From: Ipomoea triloba
Taxonomy: Eukaryota; Streptophyta; Magnoliopsida; Solanales; Convolvulaceae
Direction: 5' to 3'
Assembly (NCBI RefSeq): GCF_003576645.1
Contig: NC_044917.1
Location: 13,630,557-13,694,556, forward strand
Length of the DNA stretch: 64,000 bases
The notes below the pieces were generated by a model. It saw only the letters and a program-made list of their open reading frames with translations. It was not told where the DNA came from and ran no database searches. The position numbers were made by a program, and so were the translations under genes. Below, one piece after another: positions 55,868 to 64,000 of the stretch. Numbering within the stretch: position 1 is the stretch's first letter; each line of letters starts with the position of its first letter.

Positions 55868-56334
55868 TATCCCCGACTCTGCGAATGAATGTTATCGGCT
55901 GCAAATGGGTTTTCCGCACCAAGCGGAAAGCTGACGGCTCAATTGAACGTCACAAGGCTCGTCTAGTTGCAAAAGGCTTCAATCAGGTTGCCGGAGAGGA
56001 TTTCTTTGACACCTTCAGCCCAGTGGTGAAGCCAACGACAGTCAGGTTGCTCTTTTCCCTCGCAGTGTCAAACAACTGGACCCTGCGACAGCTTGATGTT
56101 CACAACGCTTTTCTCAATGGTCACCTTTCCGAAAAAGTATATATGAAACAACCACCCGGCTACGAGGATCCCGTGCACCCGAGTCATGTCTGTCACCTTC
56201 AACGCTCTCTATATCGTCTCAAACAAGCACCGCGTGCGTGGTTCAAACGACTACATGAGTTCTTGACTGCTACAGGGTTTTCTTCCTCCAAAACCGATAT
56301 CTCGCTCTTCTATCATACAGCTGGTACATCCTGA
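55705..56334 (+). pseudogene. copia reverse transcriptase, N-terminal and palm region
   Basis: WRDAMDQEFNALLHNNTWKL, then GCKWVFRTKRKADGSIERHK, RLVAKGFNQVAGEDFFDTFS, LRQLDVHNAFLNGHL and HLQRSLYRLKQAPRAWFKRL are consecutive RT motifs of copia. The frame ends with TGA at 56332-56334. Just beyond, the usual YVDD box reads YVNG (around 56348-56359), losing both catalytic Asp residues. Confidence 0.85.
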
Positions 56335-56388
56335 GTCTACTTACTGGTCTACGTCAACGGCATTATCATACTCGACAACGATGCAACA

Positions 56389-56886
56389 TTGATAGACACT
56401 CTTCTTCAACGTCTCTCTAGAACTTTTAAAATTCGGGACCTAGGTGCACCTAGTTTTTTCCTTAGCATTGAAACTATTTCTGACAAGTTCGGTTACCTCC
56501 TCTCACAACGCCGATATATGAACGACATCCTATCTCGCGTTGGGATGACTGATTGCAAAGCTCTAGCCACGCCTGCTGCTGTAACTCAACCAGTCGCACC
56601 ATCACCTGAGCCGTTTGACAATCCGACACAGTATCGTCGTATAGTTGGGGCACTGCAATATCTTACAATTACCCACCCCGATCTCTCCTTCTCTGTCAAC
56701 AGGCTTTGTCAGTTTATGCATTCTCCAACTGCCGATCATTGGGGTCTACTAAAGCGGGTGCTGCGGTATGTCAAGGGCACTCAAAATTATGGTCTTCGGT
56801 TATCCTCCTCCTCGTCTACAGAGTTGCATGCTTACTCCGACTCTGACTGGGCCGGCCGGCTGTCTTGTGGACCGGAAGTCAACTAG
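56389..56886 (+). pseudogene. copia reverse transcriptase C-terminus and start of RNase H
   Basis: LSRTFKIRDLGAPSFFLSIE, then YMNDILSRVGMTDCKALATP, RRIVGALQYLTITHPDLSFS and [20 protein letters not shown]. It ends at the first RNase H strand (YSDSDWAG). A frameshift follows near 56860. Confidence 0.85.
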
Positions 56887-57306
56887 TGGTTATGCAATCT
56901 TCTTTGGAGACAACCTCGTTTCATGGCTCTCTCACAAGCAACGCACTATGGCACGTTCTTTACTGAAGCTGAGTACAAAGGTCTAGCCGATGTTTCCGTC
57001 GAGGTCACCTGGGTAGTTTCCCTTCTTCGGGAGTTAGGACTAGACTTCGGGCGCCCCGCTCATTTGTGGTGTGATAATCTTGGGGCTACATATCTGGCTG
57101 CAAACCCGGTTTTCCATGCTAGAACCAAACATGTGGAGATCGACTATCATTTCGTTCGAGACAAGGTTGCAACAGGTGCATTCACAGTCAATTTTGTCTC
57201 TACACAGGATCAGCTCGCGGACATTTTCACCAAGCCTCTTCCAGGTCCACGCTTTCAGGCTCTCTGTCACAAGCTTAATGTTGTTGAGATCCAACCTTGT
57301 GCTTGA
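56768..57306 (+). pseudogene. copia RNase H domain
   Basis: [20 protein letters not shown] lies in the frame ending at 56986, and [55 protein letters not shown] and QLADIFTKPL in the frame ending at 57306. The switch between frames near 56940 is another frameshift. The TGA after QPCA sits only 7 bases before the 3' LTR. Confidence 0.85.
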
Positions 57307-57313
57307 GGGGGTA

Positions 57314-57504
57314 TGTGAATTATGTTGTTATTATATGTTATTATTTCTCTGTTACTTTATATTATATAGTATTTACTTTAGTGACTACAACTAAGTCTTC
57401 AACTATAGCCTGTAGAATAGGAGAGTCCTGATAGGCTTTGTTAAAATGACTCTCTCTCTCTCTCCTTGTAATTTGGTTAAGCAATTCAATTCTATTCGCT
57501 AATC
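57314..57504 (+). repeat. 3' LTR of plus-strand copia element
   Basis: It starts TGTGAATTATGTTG directly after GAGGGGGTA and ends TTCGCTAATC. It is 191 bases. Confidence 0.9.
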
Positions 57505-57957
57505 ATATTGACTATTTAACCAAGTCAAACAGATAATAATTGTCAAATAAGTCAAAATTGACTGATAAAATAACTATATTGCTGAACAGAGCGAATATGT
57601 TCTACCTACTTTTGAAACTGAGAAAGCATTTCAGAGATGCAAATAACATTAAAAAAAAAATGCTTTCACCGTTTTAAATTTTATTTAAAAAGAAAAGGAA
57701 AACAATTGTAATATCAATTTTTTTTTCTTGAACTAATTGATACGTTTCATGATGTAAAGAGAAAAAATAACAATAATAATAATAAAGAAAGAAAGAAGCA
57801 CTAAATGTACAAATGTAGTATACCTTGTTTGTTTATCGGATTCTCTGAATTAGTCAGTGATATGCAACCAAATCTACTTTTGGTAAAAAGTTAGTAAAAA
57901 GAATTGGTGTAGCAAGTGCAAATCTTTTCAGAATTTGTCTAGGAGATATATCACAAT

Positions 57958-58265
57958 AATGTTGTTGGAGAAATCAACATTTTTGTCCATTAATTGTAAT
58001 TTTTCATGTCCCTAATTTTTAATTTCAACCAATTTGATTCTCAAATTATTTAAAATTTCATCAATTAAACCCTTTCAGAGACAAAAAAAAAATGTGATTT
58101 TCACTTTTTTTTTTTTTAAATTTCATCAATTTGGTCCTTAAAATGAGTTTAGTTGATAAAATTTTAAATAATTTTATGATTAAATTGGTTGAAGTTGAAA
58201 ATTAAGGACTACAGGAATAGTTAGAAAACAATTAGGGGCCAAAATGTTGATTAACTCTAATGTTG
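57958..58265. mobile_element. Fold-back MITE, ~300 bp
   Basis: The left half has AAATCAACATTTTTGTCC and ATCAATTTGG-type words. The right half has their inverse (GGCCAAAATGTTGATTAACT). The halves pair for most of their length around an A/T-rich centre near 58090-58115. There is no coding sequence and no clear target duplication. Confidence 0.5.
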
Positions 58266-58770
58266 TTTTCTTTCAGGATATGCTTGTGAATGGTCAGTTC
58301 ATAATTAAAGGGATAATTAAACATTAAGTTAACAAATTGAATACTTTATGCAAAATATTTAGTTTAAACTCAATTGAAACTAAAATATAAGCATTTAATA
58401 TAAACACAATTAGTGAGTAATATTTCTGGGATGTGTATTATGCACTGTACTTGATTATCAACCAATTTATATCGATAGGTTGCAATTAATATTTAACCAA
58501 TTAAGTATTTTCAACTTTTTGCTTCATTTGGTTGAGAAAGTAGCTACGAACAGATACTACATTGTAACAAAATCAATAGTACTAAAAAAAAAAGTATTTT
58601 CAAACATTATCTATGCACTAACACAATATATTATCAAACATAATAAGATATTTAAAATAGAATGTAAATGCATGCGAATTTAGTAACACAATTGGAGAGC
58701 CTCTCCTACACCTACGGAGTTACCAACATGAACCAAAATTCCACTCAACACTCAAGATATATCTACTATG
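58266..58770. other. AT-rich non-coding interval
   Basis: Nothing recognisable on either strand. Confidence 0.35.
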
Positions 58771-58771
58771 T

Positions 58772-59005
58772 TGTGATGGTGGTGGTGGTGATGGTGGTGG
58801 TGTGATCGTGTGGTCGTGTGGTGGAGTGTTGGTGGTGGTAGTGGTAGTCGTAGTGATACGGTGGTGGTGGTGTTGGTGATGGTAGTAGTAGTGGTGGTGG
58901 AGGTGGAGTGTTGGTGGTGGTAATGGTAGTAGTAGTGCTAGTGATGGTGGTGGAGTGTTGGTGGTGGTATTGATACAATATAATGGTGATAGTGGTGGTA
59001 GTATG
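58772..59005. repeat. GGT/GGTGAT-type trinucleotide repeat
   Basis: GGTGGTGGTGATGGTGGTGG and interrupted GTA/GTT variants run for about 230 bases. Histidine/threonine-rich minus-strand frames here are products of the repeat. Confidence 0.9.
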
Positions 59006-59189
59006 ATGTTCATTTTATAAATATTACAAACTTGAAAGTTTGTAATAATTACTATAAAATTGGCTCTTATTTATGCGTTTTTGTTTTTACTAAATGATCA
59101 ATCATTGATTAATCTTGATTGGCGGCTGAGATCAATCATCACTTCTTACAGAAGAACAATATTCTCATTTGACCCACCCCTATATATAC

Positions 59190-59502
59190 ATGGTATGTTC
59201 TCGTGCGGACGTGCGATCATGTCACCACTAGGTATGCAATAATGCATCACAATGTGTTGAGAAATGTACCAAGGTGGTGCATTTGTGCATTTCTCCCTAA
59301 TGCATTATATTTATGAACATATAGTGGTGCATTTATGTATACTTAATGGTGCATGATTGCATGTCCTAATAAGATTGTGATGCATTTTTGTGGTTTATTT
59401 GTATATTTTTACTCTGGTGCATTTCTGAATACATTGTGATGTATTTGTTCATACCTAATGGTGAAATTCGCGCAGCTACACGGGAGCACATGTCCGCATT
59501 TA

Positions 59503-59503
<1 letters not shown>
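59190..59503. mobile_element. Group B element, ~310 bp
   Basis: The left end has GTTCTCGTGCGGACGTGCGA and then CACCACTAGGTATGCAA. The inverted right end has GTGCTCCCGTGTAGCTGCGC and then CACCATTAGG. The body has GGTGCATTTNTG units. It borders (CA)n(TA)n at 59504-59544. Confidence 0.6.
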
Positions 59504-59544
<41 letters not shown>

Positions 59545-59830
59545 GTTTAGGTGCAATTGTGCGGTTAAATTTGAGCCATTGATCTTGCCTAAATCAACGT
59601 CCAAGATTAACATTGATTAAAAAACGTGCGGTGGCAATTTGGTCTTTTTGCTTCTAGGTCAAATTTAAGGTGCGTGGTTTTTGTACTATATGGCTTAAGG
59701 TGCGTGGTTTTCCTTCTTAAGATGCGTGGTTTGTGTGCTTAAGTTGTGTTAGTTGTTGAAACTCTAGGTGCGTGGTTTGTGATATTAATTAAGTTCATTT
59801 GTTTGTGTGCTTAAGGTGCGGTCGCACCAA
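59545..59830 (+). mobile_element. Group A element, short copy
   Basis: The module GCCATTGATCTTGCCTAAAT, then AAACGTGCGGTGGCAATTTG and GTCTTTTTG, follows a TA array. The body has TTAAGGTGCGTGG units to 59820. It then continues straight into a partial group B start (GTGCGGTCGCACCAATAGTT), so two elements are fused here. Confidence 0.55.
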
Positions 59831-59889
59831 TAGTTATGCAAAAAAGGATCAATAGTGTTAGGAAACAGACAACAAAAAAATGCACCAAT

Positions 59890-59960
<71 letters not shown>
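59890..59960. repeat. (TA)n microsatellite
   Basis: A long TA run forms the left part of the 1,093-base duplicated block. Confidence 0.9.
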
Positions 59961-59971
<11 letters not shown>

Positions 59972-59977
<6 letters not shown>

Positions 59978-60296
59978 ATAGGGCCAAGTTCCAGTGCGCC
60001 CATGTCTTAACGTGCGGACGGTGCGGTCGCACCATTAGTTATGCAAAAAAAAGTTCAATAGTGTTAGGAAACAGACAACAAAAAATGCACCAATGCACTA
60101 CAAAACGCACCACACCCAAAAAAAAAATGCACCATACCATACCTCACCACAAAATTTTGAAATGAGCGGGGTCTTTTCATAAATATTACAAAGTTTTGTT
60201 TATTTTGAACTGTTAGATATACTAGATTAGTGGTTTGAATTTGTCTGCATGTTCTCACCAAGGACATGGTACAGTTCTCACCTGATTAAGGGCCTA
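59972..60296. mobile_element. Chimeric element with group B left end and group C right end
   Basis: The left end after TATATATA is GGGCCAAGTTCCAGTGCGCC, then ACGTGCGGACGGTGCGGTC and ATGCACCAATGCAC units (group B). The right end, inverted, is GGCCCTTAATCAGGTGAGAA, then CTTGGTGAGAACATGCAGAC (group C). Both ends start with TATAGGGCC or TATAGGCCC. Confidence 0.45.
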
Positions 60297-60895
60297 TACA
60301 CACACATAAGCTATAAGCTAGAAGCTGAAATCTGAAGAGCTGTTAAGCTAGCTGTTATTCTTAAAAGTGTTTGGTAAAATTAGTTTTTTGATAAGCTGAT
60401 AAATGTAAAAAGACAAAAAAGAACATCTTCATAAAATTTAAATAGTTTTAAATTTAAATAAACTTGTTTACTTATTAAAATATAAAATAGTGAAACCAAT
60501 ATATTTTAATAAAATATAAAGTGAAAACATATATTTGAAAATATATAAAGTAAAATAAAATGTTTATAGTTCATAAAATTAGTTCATACAAAAATTAATG
60601 TTCAAACACATAAATATCAAATTGAAATTATAATCAAACATATTGAAAAAATAAAAGGCCAAAAGAATTTTAATTGGGAGGTTAAAGAATGTCATTTATT
60701 TAAATTAATAAGGATAAAGATAGGAAAAAAAAAATTAGGAAGCTACTAACTTATTTTTTAAACACTACCTAAGCTATCTTCATAAAATAAGTTTTTTATT
60801 TTAAGCTATTAGCTTATTTTGGGAACATTACCAAACATAACTTATAACTTATTAGTAGATTAAAATAAACTCTAAACTCTACCGAACAGGGCCAT
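60297..60895. mobile_element. Decayed hAT-type MITE
   Basis: AAGCTATAAGCTAGAAGCTG and GTGTTTGGTAAAATTAG on the left, and GCTTATTTTGGGAACATTAC, CAAACATAACTTATAACTTA and CTCTACCGAACAGGGCC on the right, are inverted and related. GGCCCTGTTCGGTAGAG is a common hAT MITE end. The left terminus is unclear. Confidence 0.45.
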
Positions 60896-60983
60896 ATAGT
60901 TTCATAATAAACTAACTTTTTTTGATAAACATAATAAACTAACTTCATTGTTTTCTCTTTCAATTCGTACAAAGGGAGAAATA

Positions 60984-60984
60984 N
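60984..60984. other. Single-N join between duplicated blocks
   Basis: The N separates two copies of a 1,093-base block, both starting in the same TA array. It looks like two overlapping contigs placed end to end. Confidence 0.85.
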
Positions 60985-61070
<86 letters not shown>

Positions 61071-62076
61071 ATAGGGCCAAGTTCCAGTGCGCCCATGTCT
61101 TAACGTGCGGACGGTGCGGTCGCACCATTAGTTATGCAAAAAAAAGTTCAATAGTGTTAGGAAACAGACAACAAAAAATGCACCAATGCACTACAAAACG
61201 CACCACACCCAAAAAAAAAATGCACCATACCATACCTCACCACAAAATTTTGAAATGAGCGGGGTCTTTTCATAAATATTACAAAGTTTTGTTTATTTTG
61301 AACTGTTAGATATACTAGATTAGTGGTTTGAATTTGTCTGCATGTTCTCACCAAGGACATGGTACAGTTCTCACCTGATTAAGGGCCTATACACACACAT
61401 AAGCTATAAGCTAGAAGCTGAAATCTGAAGAGCTGTTAAGCTAGCTGTTATTCTTAAAAGTGTTTGGTAAAATTAGTTTTTTGATAAGCTGATAAATGTA
61501 AAAAGACAAAAAAGAACATCTTCATAAAATTTAAATAGTTTTAAATTTAAATAAACTTGTTTACTTATTAAAATATAAAATAGTGAAACCAATATATTTT
61601 AATAAAATATAAAGTGAAAACATATATTTGAAAATATATAAAGTAAAATAAAATGTTTATAGTTCATAAAATTAGTTCATACAAAAATTAATGTTCAAAC
61701 ACATAAATATCAAATTGAAATTATAATCAAACATATTGAAAAAATAAAAGGCCAAAAGAATTTTAATTGGGAGGTTAAAGAATGTCATTTATTTAAATTA
61801 ATAAGGATAAAGATAGGAAAAAAAAAATTAGGAAGCTACTAACTTATTTTTTAAACACTACCTAAGCTATCTTCATAAAATAAGTTTTTTATTTTAAGCT
61901 ATTAGCTTATTTTGGGAACATTACCAAACATAACTTATAACTTATTAGTAGATTAAAATAAACTCTAAACTCTACCGAACAGGGCCATATAGTTTCATAA
62001 TAAACTAACTTTTTTTGATAAACATAATAAACTAACTTCATTGTTTTCTCTTTCAATTCGTACAAAGGGAGAAATA
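60985..62076. repeat. 1,093-bp duplication, copy 2
   Basis: This is the second copy of 59891-60983, with the same TA array, chimeric element (about 61065-61389) and hAT-type MITE (about 61390-61988). Unique sequence resumes at GTAAACAAAG after 62076. Confidence 0.85.
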
Positions 62077-62755
62077 GTAAACAAAGATAAACTTAGGACA
62101 CATGACACCATCAAGATCCGTAGAAACTAACATTTTTATCCCATTCAAAGGCTGGATAAGTACATGTTGCATACTGAAAAGCAATACAACGTTATTATTG
62201 TCGGCAATAATTCAATTTGCACACTAAATTTTTTGTGAATATGACTAACAATATAATGCAAGTTCAGTCCTTCAAGAGTGCTCAAATAGCTCAATTATAG
62301 TAATAGTCTAAATTCTAGTAGATATGAGTAAACCTCTGGATCTTTTCAAAAGGAAAAAAGCAGAAATGATTATGATGAAGGGGAGGTGCTGCCAACTTTG
62401 TGGCTTTTTATGGAGCAATTAAAGATAGGGTGAACTACTTCCCATCCAGTTGCCATGCATGGCAGAAGTTCTGTATTTCTTCTGAGGCCAGGCCAGGCCC
62501 CTTCCCCTTCTGTTTTGCCTCATCAATCCCTATATTATATTTAACTCATCAATAATCAATGCTTCTTTCTCATTTCTCTGCTGGTAGGCCTATCTACTAT
62601 GGAACCAATCCCCCACACCACTCTGAATTTCAAACTTTACACTTGAACATCCTTTCACTTTTTGATATATATTATGAGTTTTTTACAATATTGGATACAA
62701 TTATATATGTCTAATATATGTGATTGTACAAGATAGTATATATTGACACCAATAT
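62077..62755. other. Non-coding interval
   Basis: No repeat end or coding domain is recognised. The stretch near 62390-62600 is less AT-rich than its neighbours. Confidence 0.35.
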
Positions 62756-62761
62756 AATCTG

Positions 62762-62946
62762 GGAGTGTGGTTGAGTAGAAGAGACCGATCCACCTTTAAT
62801 CAAAGTTCAAGGGTTTGAACCCTTGGCTTTGGGTATGTAGTAACCTTAAATTTTCAGGCTAGCTGTTCACCAATAGAAATTCTTACAATTCAGTGAGCCT
62901 ATTAGTCACGCCGAAAATGCTGAGCTACACAAAAAAAAAAAAAAAT
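62762..62946 (+). mobile_element. tRNA-derived SINE with poly(A) tail
   Basis: GGGAGTGTGGTTGAGTAGAA resembles a polymerase III A box region, and AGGGTTTGAACCCTTGG about 45 bases on resembles the B box. The unit ends in CACAAAAAAAAAAAAAA. A target duplication is unclear (AATATAAT on the left, AATATTAAT on the right). Confidence 0.55.
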
Positions 62947-62949
62947 ATT

Positions 62950-64000
62950 AATAACATCAATATTGACAATATCTTATACAATAAAAAATATAATATATGC
63001 ATGAGTCTATTCAATACTATTAACATCAATACCAATTGGCATCGTGAAAAATCCCTATGTACTATTATTGTTAACATGTTTTAGAAGCATATTTCTAAAA
63101 AAGAAGTGTTTTTATTGGACTAAATTTTATTCTTGCAATTTAAAAATGTGATATTTTAATTTTGTTCTGCGTCAAGTCAAGTTTGATGAGACCAAATTGG
63201 TGCAATAAGTGTTTTTAAGAAATATCACACTTTTAATATCTCAATTCTTTTTTAAAGTTGTAAATCTAATTCATCTCTTTAAATATTTACAAATCCTGTC
63301 ATTTAATCGTTAAACGAGTTATATATTTAATCCATACTTTTATAGATTTTTGTAAACTATTTAAATGATCCCAAAAAACGATCAACTTTTATATATTTTA
63401 ATGGATTTTATTTTGAAACTTTTGCAATTTTGTAAAAGTCTATAAAATTTTTTATCACAAACATTTTAAAAAGTCTGCAAAAGTCATAAAATTTTAAATT
63501 ACTAATTTTTATTGACTTTTATTAATACTTATTATTTATATTATAAATTTATTTCGAAAACCTCTATGATATATCACATGATTTTTTTATAGATCTCAAA
63601 TAAGTTTATGTATTGAAATTGGAAAGAAAAAAAAAATTATTGTCACACAAATACTGTATTATAAATTTAAAAGGGAATATATCACTTTTCACTATATTAT
63701 ACTCCGTATAATATTACAAAAAAAAATAGTAATACATAATATTTATAAAAAAAAATCTCAAATGTGTTTTTAGGCTATACCTAGCTTGAAGAAAAGGGCT
63801 TCCTTAATGGGTGTTTGTTGGGAAGAATAAAACAATAATTAGAGTTAAGGTATGGGGAAAACATTTATAGAGTTTGTGAAGGAAGAAAAAGCTTATAGGA
63901 ATTAGGTAGAAAAAATATTTGTAGAGTTTGGGAAAAATGTTTGTAGAATTTAAGCAGAAGAAAATGTATGTAGAGTTTGGCCAAGAAAATATATGTAGAA
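62950..64000. other. AT-rich sequence to the window end
   Basis: No gene is recognised. The last 150 bases contain four degenerate units of TTTGTAGAGTTTGG..GAAGAAAA (63850-64000), a short tandem repeat that runs off the window. Confidence 0.4.

Larger units (their letters stand above)
53001..57509 (+). mobile_element. Ty1/copia LTR retrotransposon, 4.5 kb, with ATATT target duplication
   Basis: The element spans 53006-57504 with ATATT on both sides (53001-53005 and 57505-57509). Short LTRs (187 and 191 bases), a primer-binding site TGGTATCAG complementary to the initiator methionine tRNA 3' end (53193-53201) and a GAGGGGG polypurine tract (57305-57311) complete the structure. The order is gag, protease, integrase, RT, RNase H. 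Short LTRs and compact size suggest the Ale/Retrofit-like lineage, by inference only. Frameshifts, stops and changed active-site residues make it defective. Confidence 0.92.
59891..60983. repeat. 1,093-bp duplication, copy 1
   Basis: This block is repeated at 60985-62076 with an offset of 1093 and no difference in the parts I compared. It starts in the TA array and ends at GGGAGAAATA, directly before the single N at 60984. Confidence 0.85.

Noticed and set aside
58720..59013. Histidine/threonine-rich minus-strand protein
   Set aside because: Produced by the GGT/GAT trinucleotide repeat; frames on both strands are equally open.
60300..60900. Autonomous hAT element
   Set aside because: Only about 600 bases, no transposase frame, and weak left terminus; kept as a decayed MITE.
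62762..62946. tRNA gene on the plus strand
   Set aside because: The A and B box-like words lead into a longer body and a poly(A) tail, as in a SINE.

Overview
This is repeat-dominated, AT-rich nuclear DNA from a plant, most likely a eudicot. The evidence is two Ty1/copia elements, plant Helitron ends, hAT and PIF/Harbinger-like remnants, tRNA-derived SINEs, and a multi-exon gene with a plant-mobile-domain-like region and GT-AG introns. I suspect Convolvulaceae from general resemblance, but the sequence alone does not prove it. I see no intact host gene, no rRNA or functional tRNA gene, and no CRISPR array.

Layout. 0.2-2.2 kb: a terminal-inverted-repeat (TIR) element with a GTGCA-rich body, then a Helitron 3' end. 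2.2-12.9 kb: two head-to-tail copies of a 5.3-kb unit. Each carries a broken gag-like gene of the putative gypsy-type transposon family, split by an inverted-repeat insertion; the second copy ends at a 216-N gap inside a TA microsatellite. 13-20 kb: (TA)n-flanked elements, a Helitron with an RPA-like exon, a TA-duplicating MITE and a SINE. 20-21.6 kb: a hAT remnant with a LINE RNase H fragment inside it. 22.6-26.8 kb (minus): a seven-exon, truncated plant-mobile-domain/Ulp1-like gene. 27-29 kb: a chain of (TA)n-bounded MITEs. 29.7-36.6 kb: a copia element on the minus strand, with GATAG target duplications and a 554-bp solo LTR nested in its integrase. 37-43.5 kb: a gypsy-type LTR fragment, SINEs, a long fold-back element and another Helitron. 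43.6-45.8 kb: a 1.1-kb tandem duplication. 47.7-52.4 kb: a continuous run of (TA)n elements with a nested Tourist-like MITE. 53.0-57.5 kb: a copia element on the plus strand, with ATATT target duplications. 58-62 kb: MITEs and a 1,093-bp duplication joined by one N. 62.1-64 kb: a SINE and AT-rich sequence.

The recurring theme is a set of short elements that sit against (TA)n arrays and have related termini. Their bodies are degenerate minisatellites of three kinds: TTAAGGTGCGT, GGTGCATTTT and GTGCATT. They recall the microsatellite-targeting Micron elements described from rice. The plant-mobile-domain/Ulp1 gene has introns built of the same GCACCA/TGGTGC repeat and starts next to a similar (TA)n terminus, so it may belong to a larger member of the group. 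That is inference.

Caution on the assembly. Seven loci carry exact tandem duplications with the same 42-bp period, and two larger duplications are joined at single Ns. These look like assembly or gap-filling artefacts. Some apparent breaks and duplications may therefore not exist in the organism.
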